Shown: piece by piece, positions 44,978 through 53,965 of the stretch
Numbering within the stretch: position 1 is the first letter of the stretch
How the letters are laid out: each line of letters starts with the position of its first letter
Source of the DNA: HK1 sp965202875
GTDB lineage: Bacteria > Pseudomonadota > Gammaproteobacteria > HK1
Direction of reading: 5' to 3'
NCBI GenBank assembly: GCA_965202875.1
Contig: OZ241870.1
Coordinates: 1,612,001 to 1,676,000, forward strand
DNA length: 64,000 nt
Translations under genes and position numbers: made by a program
The notes under the pieces: model-generated
What the model was told of the DNA's origin: nothing
The model's database searches: none
What the model saw: the letters and a program-made list of their open reading frames with translations, nothing else

Positions 44978-46132
44978 TCAGTTCCCGTCTTCTCCCCAGC
45001 CGGCGAAGTAGCTCGCATCCTTGTCGAACTGATCGAAGAACCCCTCCGGCCAGGAATCGATGTTGCCGGAATCGTCCATCGCCGGGCTCACCACTTGGGA
45101 TCGGTCCTCCGACCTCGGCCGGAAGAAGTGGATGACGACCCGATCCGCGGCAAGGCGGCCCGCCTTGACCGAGCGGCGGATCCCGTTCAGCACGTGATCG
45201 CTGTGCGTCTCCACGAGGACCTGCATCCCGGCGCGGGCAACGTCGGCCATGAACTGCCCCATCAGCGCCTGACCGGCCGGATGGAGATGGATCTCCGGGT
45301 TCTCCACCAGGAGGATGTCCCCCGGGGACGCGGACAGGGCGGCGACCACGATGGGCAGGCATTGCGTGAGACCGAACCCCGTGTGGGCCGGAAGGTGGAA
45401 GCCCGTGTCGTCCGATGTCCGCAGGCCCAGCGTCACGGCGTTCGCCCGAGGCGCCTGCTGCAGATCCAGGGTGCAGCCCGGAAAGAGGGTGCGCATACGC
45501 TGCTCGACCTGTCGAAAGCGGCTGGCAGGTGCGTCCGGCAATGCGAGGTCGGCCGATACGGGTTCGTCCCGGCCCCAATGCAGCACGCTCACCGCGTGCT
45601 CGCCCCGCGAGCCCACGACGTTGACCACATGAGGATCTTCGAGCGTATACGCCTCTTGAGGCGCCACCCGTTCGGCAGTGACGTACGTCAGGTCCTGGAG
45701 CCGCCGGGCCAGGGAAGCGACGGGCGCCGTCGATGCCGCTTCGGGGGGCAACAGGTATCGCAAGGATTGAGGGGCTTCGACCGTTCGTCCGTTGACGGAG
45801 ACCCGCTGGACGGCTAGGGACATGTCGCGCCGATCACCCTCGAACGTCCAGCCGCAGGTGGCCTCATCGTCCATGAGTGCAATCTCGAAGCTGCGCCGCC
45901 CGAAGACTTCATCGACGACGTCCGGCATCGCTCCCAACCGCACACCGGCGCCGTTGAGGGCGAGGCGCGTCGTCCATTCGTGTTCGCGCATGGTCTGGTG
46001 CAGCAACACGAGTGCCTGAAGCACCGACGACTTGCCGGAGGCGTTGAGGCCGGTGAGAAGCGTCAGCGGCGCCAGGGGAAGCCGCAACCGCTCGAAGCAC
46101 TTGAAGAAACGCAGATCAAGTCGGGTGAGCAC
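44978..46132 (-). CDS. AAA family ATPase, DUF3696/AAA_15-like
   Basis: A 384-residue SMC/OLD-like ATPase. Walker A is GLNASGKSSVLQAL (residues 28-41). The Q-like region is VLLHQTMREHEW, the signature lies around GFGLTQCLPIVVAAL, and Walker B is ILLVENPEIHLHPAGQ. QVLVETHSDHVLNGIRRSV supplies the H-loop, and the C-terminus resembles DUF3696. Such ATPases are the sensing or motor part of Septu-, Gabija- or retron-like defence systems. The GTG start at 46132 overlaps the DUF262 gene by 17 bases. Downstream it is coupled to the 317-residue gene. Confidence 0.85.
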   Translation of the reverse strand: MLTRLDLRFFKCFERLRLPLAPLTLLTGLNASGKSSVLQALVLLHQTMREHEWTTRLALNGAGVRLGAMPDVVDEVFGRRSFEIALMDDEATCGWTFEGDRRDMSLAVQRVSVNGRTVEAPQSLRYLLPPEAASTAPVASLARRLQDLTYVTAERVAPQEAYTLEDPHVVNVVGSRGEHAVSVLHWGRDEPVSADLALPDAPASRFRQVEQRMRTLFPGCTLDLQQAPRANAVTLGLRTSDDTGFHLPAHTGFGLTQCLPIVVAALSASPGDILLVENPEIHLHPAGQALMGQFMADVARAGMQVLVETHSDHVLNGIRRSVKAGRLAADRVVIHFFRPRSEDRSQVVSPAMDDSGNIDSWPEGFFDQFDKDASYFAGWGEDGN

Positions 46133-47210
46133 CGAATACTTCCTCGAACATCTCCCCGGCCATGGCGAAGCGGCGTCTGACCTGGTTCACGCTGTTGGGT
46201 CCCCGTGTGATCGCATCGACGAACTCCTCGTTACTCATGAGACGGTAAAACGCCTCGCGTACAACACGGCCGTTTTCTTCGACAACTTCCGGTGGATAGC
46301 GCGAAAAGCCCGTGGCCATGACGTCCCAGAGGGAGGCATTGAGCACACTGCGCCTGTCCTGCCCAGGCTCGTGTTTCCGAAATGCATGTCTGCCGAACAA
46401 ACCGAAATTGTTGTCGAGCGTAGTCCTGAACTGTGAGGACAACGCAGGCAGGGTCTCCGGTCGAGCATTCATTTCCTTAAGGCCGTCGGCAAGAAATTCA
46501 TCCATGTCCCCGTACTTTTCGAAACCAAGAATCTGAAACGCACAGAACCGGTTGACGAACTCGCGATCCCGCATCGTCGAAGTCCGCAGGCTGCTTCCGG
46601 TCGATCTCAGAAAAGCCCCGGTCCGCGACTCGTCCTTGAGGAACCGGGTCGCATCGCCCATGTACAGGCAATTGCGCATCTGCTGCCGGGACAGGGGAAC
46701 CCCGCCGTTCACACGCTCGAAGATGTCCAGCCGGGCTTGCTCGGGGACTTTGGCATCGATGACGTACAGGATCAGGTTGCAGTCCTCGACGCGATTTTGC
46801 AGCTTGGGCGGCAGGTCTTCGAATTTCTTGAGATTCAGTTCAGGCCGGTCCTCGAGTCGAAGCCGGAGTTCGTTGTTCACGAAACGCTGGAAGGTGGTCA
46901 GCCTTTGCAGGCCGTCCACGACCACCAGACGCTCCCGGTCGTCCTCCGCGAGATAGAAGACGGGCAGAGGGATCCGCATTACCACGGATTCGATCAGCTT
47001 GCTCTGCTTGTCCGGATCCCAGATGAAATCACGCTGGAAGTCCGGGTCCATCACGAACGCTCCCCGCTCTATCCTGCGCAGAACGTCGTGCACCGTACGG
47101 GTCTCGTTCCGTATCAGCAGGGTGTCGATGGGATAGTCGCCCCAGGAGGTGGCCTGACCGTCTCCCAGACCTTCGATCTCTTCGGGCTCGGTGCCGGTAG
47201 GTGTCGTCAT
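46116..47210 (-). CDS. DUF262 domain protein (GmrS/ParB-like fold)
   Basis: A 364-residue protein whose N-terminal DUF262 domain includes DPDFQRDFIWDPDKQSKLIE and VVVDGLQRLTT. The DGQQR/DGLQRLTT motif is the signature of this ParB-like, NTP-binding domain. FERVNGGVPLSRQQMRNCLY follows. DUF262 proteins include the N-terminal part of GmrSD type IV restriction enzymes. No DUF1524 HNH half is present, so this is the GmrS-type half only or a regulator. It overlaps the ATPase gene, suggesting one unit. Confidence 0.85.
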   Translation of the reverse strand: MTTPTGTEPEEIEGLGDGQATSWGDYPIDTLLIRNETRTVHDVLRRIERGAFVMDPDFQRDFIWDPDKQSKLIESVVMRIPLPVFYLAEDDRERLVVVDGLQRLTTFQRFVNNELRLRLEDRPELNLKKFEDLPPKLQNRVEDCNLILYVIDAKVPEQARLDIFERVNGGVPLSRQQMRNCLYMGDATRFLKDESRTGAFLRSTGSSLRTSTMRDREFVNRFCAFQILGFEKYGDMDEFLADGLKEMNARPETLPALSSQFRTTLDNNFGLFGRHAFRKHEPGQDRRSVLNASLWDVMATGFSRYPPEVVEENGRVVREAFYRLMSNEEFVDAITRGPNSVNQVRRRFAMAGEMFEEVFGAHPT

Positions 47211-47423
47211 GTTGCTCGTCCTGCATTGGTGTCCATCGGCTGCCGTTTGGTGGGCTGTGCCGGTGGAGTATGGAAGCCCCGGGGCACTTCGCGCAACGTT
47301 CCGATGTCGATTCGAAATCGAAAAAGCCGGCTCTCTGGTTCTCCCACGGCGAGGAGGGGATGCGGACGCGGCGTCTCGACGCCCTCGCGACGAAGGACGG
47401 TGGGATATGCGGGTCGATCGCCA
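47211..47423. other. Gap between mad6 and the DUF262 gene
   Basis: 213 bp. An open minus-strand frame beginning at the mad6 stop (MAIDPHIPPSFVARASRRRV) crosses it, but I do not recognise it and it continues as a shadow of the DUF262 gene. It could be a small gene scrap marking the edge of the embedded cassette. Confidence 0.35.
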
Positions 47424-50400
47424 TCAGCCCGCCTCCCCGGTGAGCGCTTCGAGCTCGAGGGCGCCCTCGTCCTTGCGCCGGATCCGGAAGTAGTCATGGC
47501 CGGTGCGGGTGAGAAGCACCTCCTGGTAGGGGGCCGACGACAGCACGTTCTTGAAGACCGCCAGGGTCAGGTAATGGCCCTGCAGCTCCTCCAGGCTCGG
47601 CCGGTAGCCGTCATGGAGTCTCGACAGCATCTCGTAGACGTCGAGGTCCACGATGAGCTCGACCGGCTGGCCGCCGGGGGGTGCGTACACCAGCCGCAAC
47701 GCCTGCGGCATGTGCTCGACGAAGGGGTAATCCGCCGGCGCCGGGAGCACGAGGCGGAAGTGTTCCCCGGGAAACAGCCGGTAGCTCCGCACCGTGCCGC
47801 GGTCGACGAAGCGCACGCGCAAGGCCAGCGCGTCGCCGAGACGCCCGGGGTCGCGGAGCCCCTCGCCCCGGCCGATCCCCACGAGCAACTTTTCGCAGCG
47901 GACGCCGGGCGGCGCCCGTCCGGCCACCAGATTCCAGAACTCGCCGTAGGTCCGGTACGGCAGCATCTCCTTCCAGTGCTCGTCGCGCCGCTCGAAGAAC
48001 TGGCGGCGGCGGAGCATCGCCACGTAGTCGCGATGTTCCGCCATGCGCTCCGGGGCGGGCGCCGAAGCGTCCCGGGGGAGCTCCCGGTACAGCCGTTCGA
48101 GGAGCCGCGTGTCGTAGTCGCCGCGCCGGTCGAACGCGAAGCGGGCCATCTCGCCGGCGTCGGGCGGCAGGTAGTCCAGGGTGCGGTCGAGGTCCGGATT
48201 CGTCGCTTCGCCCACGTCGATCTGCCGCAACAGGGTCAGCAGGCGATCCCCGGACCCCTCTCCTCCCTGCCATGCGTTGAAGTAGAAGCCGTGGAGGATC
48301 CGCCGGCGCGCTTCGACCCCGGAGCCGGCGTACAGCGCGTGGATCTCGTCGCAGTCGCGGGCGCCGGCCAGGGTGAAGGCGAGGGCGGAGCGCAGATCCC
48401 GCATGGTGATGTGGAGCCGGCCCCGAAGATGGGTGATCGCGTAGGCCGCGCGCAGCCGTTCGGCGACCTTCGGGCCGGCCACGGGGTCCATCAGGGTGCG
48501 GGCGTTGTGGTGGACGTAGCAGCGCTCCCGGAGGTCGCAGCCGGCGCACGGCTCCCAGAACCGTTCCGCGGTGAGCCGGCGGACGAGTCGGTCGAAGATC
48601 GCGTCCGGCCGGCCGGGGCCGGCGCCCGGCGGGTCGGCGACCACCGAGCGCAGGTTCAGGTTCACGGTGGCCACACCGTCTTCCGGGGCGCCGCCGCCCA
48701 GTCCGGCCAGGATGACGGTCCGCAGCCGGCGGTACCGGCTCTCGTGCTCGGTCAGGAAATCGACCAGCCTGCCTTCGTTGACGGCGATGATCCGGGTCTC
48801 GTCGTCCGGCCAGCCGCTTCCGTCGTCGCCCTCGAAGGGCCGGAAGAACTCCCGCAGCACCTCGTCGTTGGCCCTGTCGTCCTCGTCCTGGCTGCCGTCG
48901 TGGTTGGTGATGAAGTGCCGGCCCGACCAGGAGAACTCGGAGCCGTTCGGCCGCTTCACCAGCGTGGGCGCCAGCTCCGTGGCGCGCTCGATCTGCTGGA
49001 TGTACGCGGTCTTGCCGTCGCCCGCGTTGCCGGTGACGGCGACCAGCCGGAACTCGCCCGCGAGGAGCGCGGCTCGGAGCCGTTCGTCGAGAAGGGTCCG
49101 CACGTACGTTTCCCGGCCGATCTCGTCCAGGCCGCGGGTGCCGGCGTTGCTCCGCGGGCTCTGGCTGTACATCGCCTGGAGGTGGCTGACGAAGGGGTTG
49201 TAGTTCGGCTTGGGGGGTTGGAGCCACGGTAGCGCTCCGGCGCCCGCCGCCGCCGAGGGCGGCGCGGCCGTGGGCGGCGCGTCCACGGGAGGAGCGGGCG
49301 GCGCGATGCGGACGTCCGAGGCCGCGAGGGCCTCTCGAAACTCCGCCGCGGACCCGAAGCGATCGGCGCGGTGGGGCGCAATCGCCCGCAGGACGGCCTG
49401 CACGAACCCGGCCGCGAGATCGCTGGTGAACGTGAACTCCCGCGGATCCCTGGGCGCTGCGCCCGGAACGGGTGTGGCGCCGTCCCAGGGATACTTGCCG
49501 GAGAGGCATTCGTAGAGCGTGACCCCGAGGGAGAACAGATCCCAGTCGGCCTTCTCCGCGGGCGTCATCTCCTCGGCGATCGCGAGGTCCGGCGGAATGT
49601 AGCGGCGGGTGCCGCCCGGCCGGGCTTCCTCGTCGTCGTGGCGCACCGCGACGTTGAAGTCGATGATGCGCACGCCCCGATCGGTCCAGAGCAGGTTCGA
49701 GGGCTTGACGTCACGGTGGAAGACGCCGTGCTGGTGAAGGTGTTCGAGGCCGGCGAGGGTTTCGATGCCGAGCCGCCTGACGTCCTCGGGGGAGAGCGAG
49801 GCGCCGTCGAGCAGCGTGTCCACGCCGGCGCCGGGGACGTACTCGAACACCATGAACGGGGTGTCGTCCGCCAGCCGGTCCGCCCACACCACCCGCACCA
49901 CGTTCGGATGCGGCGGCAGGCGTTCGAGGACGCCGTACTCCTGCTTGAGGCGTTCGAACGTCGAGCGGCGGTCCTTGACGATGATCTTGAGCACGCGGCT
50001 GGTGTCGGAGAACGAATCGAACGCGCGGTAGGCCACTGCGAACCCGCCCTGGCCGAGCTTCTCCTCGATGCGGAAGCGGTTGGCGAGGTCGTCGCCCCGT
50101 TGCAGGGCCGCATAGTCCACCTCGGGCCGTGCGACCGTGGGCGCGACGCGCTCCCGCCCCCCGGCCCTGCCGTCCGCGCGGGGGTCGGGGCCGACGACGT
50201 CGTTGAAGCGGGCGAGCGCCACCGCGGCGGCGGAGGGCCGGTCTTCGACGTCGAAGGCGCACAAGCCCTGCAACCACTCGTCGAATCCGGCGGGCAGCTC
50301 CGGCTTCTGCTCGGACGGCCTCACCGGGAAGACCCCGTCCTTGTCCATCATGTCGTCGATCGACGTCCACGCCGGCTCCCCGACCAGCAGCTCGTAGAAC

Positions 50401-51173
50401 ACCAGGCCGGCGGCGTAGAGGTCCGAGGCCACACCCGCCCGCGAGGGGTCCCGGTAGCACTCGGGCGCCTGGTACACCGGGTCGAGCTCGTCGACGACGG
50501 CTTCGGCGATCGTGCTCGTCCGGTCCTTGCCGGCCCGCGCATGGTCGAAGCCGCAGAGGAGCGCCCGGCCCGAGGCGCCGAGCTTCTCCTCGACCTGCCA
50601 GTGGCCGTAGCAGGGAGGCGCCTGCTTCGGGCGGGCGCGGCCGATGATCGCTTGCCGCACCTGTCCGAGCAGAGCCCGGACGTCGGTGGACCGGCCCTCC
50701 GGGATCCGTGTCCTCGCCTGGAAGAAGGCGGCGCACTTCCCGAGGTAGGCGACCGCCGGCCCGTCCTGCCCGCCCGGGTCCTGGACCAGCGCATCGGGCG
50801 CGGTCATCAGCACCGCGGCATCGACGTACAGGCTGCCGAGCGCCCGGTTCGTCGGGAAGCGGTCGCGGATCAGCGACTTGAGCGCCTTCGCGTGCTTGCG
50901 CAGGAGCGCCAGCGGCGAGTGGTACGGCGCGCGTCCCTCCGGGTACCACTTGCCGCCGTGGACGTCGATGAGGCCGCGGGTGCCCTTCACGTCGATCACG
51001 TAGACGCAGTGCGGGGCCAGGAGGGCGACGTCGATCTCGTAGAGCCCGTGGCCCTGCCGGAGCTCGAAGTTGTGGATGACGGTGAAGGTGTCCGGCAGGT
51101 GATCGCGCAGCCAGGCGATGGCCTCCCGCTCGGAGTCGTTGACCGGCTGGCCGACGGCGATCACCTTGGCCAT
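47424..51173 (-). CDS. mad6: MAD6-like NERD-kinase-ATPase protein
   Basis: A 1249-residue multidomain protein. Residues 1-150 form a NERD nuclease-related domain (YEIDVALL with D48, then VYVIDVKG with D61 and K63). Residues 185-320 are a degenerate kinase-like lobe (VYQAPECY, SDLYAAGLVFYELLVG). Residues 367-615 form a Ser/Thr kinase with KLGQGGFAVAYRAF, K396, HRDVKPSNLL (486-495) and an unusual DFN (505-507) in place of DFG. Residues 680-1249 contain a P-loop, GNAGDGKT (715-722), and a CAGCDLRERC motif. MADS encodes a protein kinase named MAD6, and this gene follows a specificity subunit as expected. Confidence 0.72.
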   Translation of the reverse strand: MAKVIAVGQPVNDSEREAIAWLRDHLPDTFTVIHNFELRQGHGLYEIDVALLAPHCVYVIDVKGTRGLIDVHGGKWYPEGRAPYHSPLALLRKHAKALKSLIRDRFPTNRALGSLYVDAAVLMTAPDALVQDPGGQDGPAVAYLGKCAAFFQARTRIPEGRSTDVRALLGQVRQAIIGRARPKQAPPCYGHWQVEEKLGASGRALLCGFDHARAGKDRTSTIAEAVVDELDPVYQAPECYRDPSRAGVASDLYAAGLVFYELLVGEPAWTSIDDMMDKDGVFPVRPSEQKPELPAGFDEWLQGLCAFDVEDRPSAAAVALARFNDVVGPDPRADGRAGGRERVAPTVARPEVDYAALQRGDDLANRFRIEEKLGQGGFAVAYRAFDSFSDTSRVLKIIVKDRRSTFERLKQEYGVLERLPPHPNVVRVVWADRLADDTPFMVFEYVPGAGVDTLLDGASLSPEDVRRLGIETLAGLEHLHQHGVFHRDVKPSNLLWTDRGVRIIDFNVAVRHDDEEARPGGTRRYIPPDLAIAEEMTPAEKADWDLFSLGVTLYECLSGKYPWDGATPVPGAAPRDPREFTFTSDLAAGFVQAVLRAIAPHRADRFGSAAEFREALAASDVRIAPPAPPVDAPPTAAPPSAAAGAGALPWLQPPKPNYNPFVSHLQAMYSQSPRSNAGTRGLDEIGRETYVRTLLDERLRAALLAGEFRLVAVTGNAGDGKTAYIQQIERATELAPTLVKRPNGSEFSWSGRHFITNHDGSQDEDDRANDEVLREFFRPFEGDDGSGWPDDETRIIAVNEGRLVDFLTEHESRYRRLRTVILAGLGGGAPEDGVATVNLNLRSVVADPPGAGPGRPDAIFDRLVRRLTAERFWEPCAGCDLRERCYVHHNARTLMDPVAGPKVAERLRAAYAITHLRGRLHITMRDLRSALAFTLAGARDCDEIHALYAGSGVEARRRILHGFYFNAWQGGEGSGDRLLTLLRQIDVGEATNPDLDRTLDYLPPDAGEMARFAFDRRGDYDTRLLERLYRELPRDASAPAPERMAEHRDYVAMLRRRQFFERRDEHWKEMLPYRTYGEFWNLVAGRAPPGVRCEKLLVGIGRGEGLRDPGRLGDALALRVRFVDRGTVRSYRLFPGEHFRLVLPAPADYPFVEHMPQALRLVYAPPGGQPVELIVDLDVYEMLSRLHDGYRPSLEELQGHYLTLAVFKNVLSSAPYQEVLLTRTGHDYFRIRRKDEGALELEALTGEAG

Positions 51174-51367
51174 CGGGCGGTTCCCTGGGCTTCGATCCAG
51201 CGCTCCACGAGGGCGCGCGCCTCGCGCTCCTTGCCGATCGCGTTGGCTTCCCGCTCGGAGTCGTTGACGGGCCGGCCGATGGCGATCGCCTTGGCCATCG
51301 GGCGGCTCCCCGGGCTTCGATCCAGCGTTCCACGAGGGCGCGCGCCTCGCGCTCCTTGCCGATCGCC
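51122..51367. repeat. 125-bp tandem duplication across the mad5-mad6 junction
   Basis: About 118 bp (51124-51241) recurs at 51249-51366 with period 125. The unit carries the last codons of mad5 and the first 19 codons of mad6. Both ATG codons, at 51173 and 51298, are preserved. The copies differ at several bases. The 125-bp period is not a multiple of three, so it breaks the mad5 frame relative to its original stop. Confidence 0.9.
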
Positions 51368-52725
51368 TCGTGCCGGGCGGTGCGGACCGCGAAGGCGCGC
51401 AGGCCGAGCGCCTTCATTCGCGGGGCGTGGAGCTTCGGCAGAACGACGCCCGCGACGGCGGATTCGTCGAGATGGGGGATGGATGATCCGAACGCACGGG
51501 CCTTGAGTTGCCGCCGTCCATGCTCGGACGAGAGGCAGGCGAACAGGTACCCGGCGACGGCCTCGTTCGGACTGAACAGCCTGATGGCATCTTCAGTAAC
51601 CACACCGCCAACAACATCCCCGTAAGGAAGCGCCGGATGCCCGATGAGCCCATTGAGTTGACCGGAGCGTGGCACCAGAACGGTCGTCTCGTCGATTTCC
51701 AAGCCCTTGATGCCCGGCGTACGTTTCGCCAGCAGATAGCTGGCCTCCGGATCGGATCGCATGAGCGCGGAGGTGCCGAAGAACGGCAGGCCGAATCGCG
51801 GGTCCTCGACTTGAATGCGCTTGAACATCGGCGGCCAGAACACCCGCTCGGCCAGATCGCCCACGGTCGTTCGCCGCGACGCCGGCAGCGCCAGCAACGG
51901 CTCCAGCACGGCGCGGTGGTAGCGGCTGTGGAACAGGCCGTCCATCCGGCCGGCGAGGGCGCTGGCCCGCACCAGCGACGTATCCGGCGCCGATGCCTCG
52001 CTGGACCGCCGGTCGATGGGAGGCAGGCCCGCCGCCTCCTCGATCCTCCGGATGATCGCCCGCAGCTCCTCGGATGCGGCGGTTCGCATCGCCGCCGCCT
52101 CGGTCACGAGCCGATGCGCCTGCTCCTGCACGTCGTCCGGGGCGAGGGGCACTGGAACCCGCGCAACGTGCTGCGGCTCGATGTGCCGGATGATCGCCCC
52201 GTAGGTTCCGCCCACCAGCAGCGGCAACCCGAAACGGCCGTTCAGGAAAGCGTAGAGGTATCCCGGCCTGACGAGCGCCGGATCGGACACGATCTTGAGT
52301 ATGTCCTGAGACGACCACATTCCGACCATCTCCGGGCGGGCGTAGGACATCCGGCCGATGGTTCCCGAGCATGACACCAGCGTCGTGCCTTCCTCGATCC
52401 GCAGGTGCGCAAGCCGGGGGGAAGTGGCGTCGGACTTCTTCAGGAGATCGGCATGGGCGAAGTCCGCGTGCAGCATGGTGCTGCCCGTCAGGAAAGGCAT
52501 GCCGTGATCGGAATCGGAAACGTAGTTCCGCACGAACTGAGGCCCGTTGTAGACCCCACCCTCGTGCCCGCGGGTCAGGCTGCAAAGCTCGGCGCGGGGG
52601 ACGGGCAGGCGCTCCAGCAGCACCTTGGCTTCCATCGCGCCCGACAGGTACGGGCCGCAGTCGAGCCGCCGGCCTTCCCTCTCCAGCCATCCGCTGGGAA
52701 CGAGCTTCTGCTTCAAGGCCTCCAC
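51289..52725 (-). CDS. mad5: MAD5-like type I restriction specificity (S) subunit
   Basis: A specificity subunit that directs the methyltransferase to its target sequence. Two target-recognition half-repeats are visible. The first contains FLTGSTMLHADFAHADLLKK, LVSCSGTIGRMSY and HIEPQHVARVPVPL; the second contains FFGTSALMRSDPEASYLLAK, VLVPRSGQLNGLIGH and IPHLDESAVAGVVLPKLHAP. The GTG at 52725, overlapping the upstream gene, is the likely start. The natural end ARWPR-stop has been lost in this copy. A TGA became CGA at 51288-51286, and because of the tandem duplication the frame stays open to 49711, overlapping mad6. The protein may therefore carry a long aberrant tail. Confidence 0.75.
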
Positions 52726-53222
52726 CGATCCCCTTCGACGAAGGCCAAACGCCCGGCGGATCCCGTCACCCGGAATCTGGAATCGCAAGGAGCCTCCAGC
52801 CACCGGGACTTGTCCGCCAGTTCAACGGCGTGATCCTTCTGCTGGCGCTTTCTCTCCTCCCCGGTGACGTTCAGAAAGATGTCCGCGTGGCATCTGTTCT
52901 GCTGTGTAGGGGTCGCTTCGACGGTCCTACCGCTCCTCGCGGCGTCCCGGACCTTCAGAACGGCCCACCCATAGAACTGCCGGGGAGGCTTCCTGTTGCG
53001 CGCCCGCTCCCGGGACCATTCGACCAATTCAGTGGTTGGCGCATAGTCCATCCGATCGACCGAGATCGACTCGGCCTGCTCGCTTTCCAGAAAGATGTCC
53101 ATGTCGATGTTGCCGTTGCGCGCGCGGTTGCGTCGCCGTCGAGAGAACACGCTTCTGCCCAAGTCTTCGTCCGCGTCCAGCTCCGCCGGCGGCGCCTGGA
53201 TCGATCGCGCCCCCGGATTCAC
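52713..53222 (-). CDS. Hypothetical protein upstream of mad5
   Basis: A 169-residue protein starting MNPGARSIQAPPAELDADED. It is polar and charged with an arginine-rich stretch (RSVFSRRRRNRARNGN). It overlaps the previous gene by four bases (ATGA) and mad5 by 13, so it is part of the same transcript. The last 20 residues (VTGSAGRLAFVEGDRWRP) may be a junction artefact. No domain is recognised. Confidence 0.65.
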   Translation of the reverse strand: MNPGARSIQAPPAELDADEDLGRSVFSRRRRNRARNGNIDMDIFLESEQAESISVDRMDYAPTTELVEWSRERARNRKPPRQFYGWAVLKVRDAARSGRTVEATPTQQNRCHADIFLNVTGEERKRQQKDHAVELADKSRWLEAPCDSRFRVTGSAGRLAFVEGDRWRP

Positions 53223-53965
53223 CGAATCTGCTGCGGGTTCGTCGGCAGGAACACCATCCCGAACTGGAGGAATCCTGCGTCCGGCGTCGAAACGGCGGCC
53301 CGGCTCGGCGGCGTCAGGCAGCGTAGTTGATCCAGGACGAATGCATCAGGGAGGTCCGAGGAAGTGTTGTAGTGGGCACGCCGGCTCGTGCCGCCGACGT
53401 ACGCATGGCAGTCCGCCCGCCCGCCGTCGCTCAACAGGATGACGACGGTGCCCGTCCGGCCGGGCGCCTTGAAATGCAGGGCGATTTCGGCGTCCTGCGT
53501 AGGGTAGATGGTCGGTGCCGGCGCACGCCGCGCCAAAGCCTTGATGATTCTTGCCGCCTCAATCTTCGTGGCCTCACCGACCGGCGGAAGATCCTCCTCC
53601 GCGATTTCGTCGTCCACCTCTGCCAGCGCCGCCAAGGCGTCCGCGAGCCAACCCGACTCCGGCACGGGGAACAGCCGGTAGGCGTCGCCGGTATTCGCTC
53701 CATCCGCCGGTGCTGCCAAGGCCTCTGCGGGCCAGCGCGGCTCCGGCACTTGGAGCAGCCGGTGGGCGTCGGATGCGCCTGTTTCGCTTGATGACGGCGC
53801 GTTCGGATCGCTCCGTCGCGCCCGGAAGCGTGGTCCGGTGTCCGGTGTCTGATACCTCGCGCGGCTTTCCGCCGGAAACGGCACCGTCATCGGATATACC
53901 GGCCCGCTCCGACGACGATCCGGGATGTTGTACGCTGGGCCGATCTCGGCCTGCATCGCAGTCAT
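53219..53965 (-). CDS. Hypothetical protein, middle gene of a coupled trio
   Basis: 248 residues from MTAMQAEIGPAYNIPDRRRS at 53965. Its start shares one base with the upstream stop (TGATG). The N-terminal half is low complexity. It holds two similar segments, DAHRLLQVPEPRWPAEALAA and DAYRLFPVPESGWLADALAA, which form an internal repeat. The C-terminal half looks folded, with IYPTQDAEIALHFKAPGRTG and ILLSDGGRADCHAYVGG. The function is unknown. Confidence 0.68.
   Translation of the reverse strand: MTAMQAEIGPAYNIPDRRRSGPVYPMTVPFPAESRARYQTPDTGPRFRARRSDPNAPSSSETGASDAHRLLQVPEPRWPAEALAAPADGANTGDAYRLFPVPESGWLADALAALAEVDDEIAEEDLPPVGEATKIEAARIIKALARRAPAPTIYPTQDAEIALHFKAPGRTGTVVILLSDGGRADCHAYVGGTSRRAHYNTSSDLPDAFVLDQLRCLTPPSRAAVSTPDAGFLQFGMVFLPTNPQQIR

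Noticed and set aside
46737..49232. An 831-codon plus-strand frame
   Set aside because: Antisense to mad6 and the DUF262 gene; alanine, glycine and valine rich without motifs.
47424..49509. Alternative 632-codon frame inside mad6
   Set aside because: A shifted reading of mad6, very rich in arginine and glycine.
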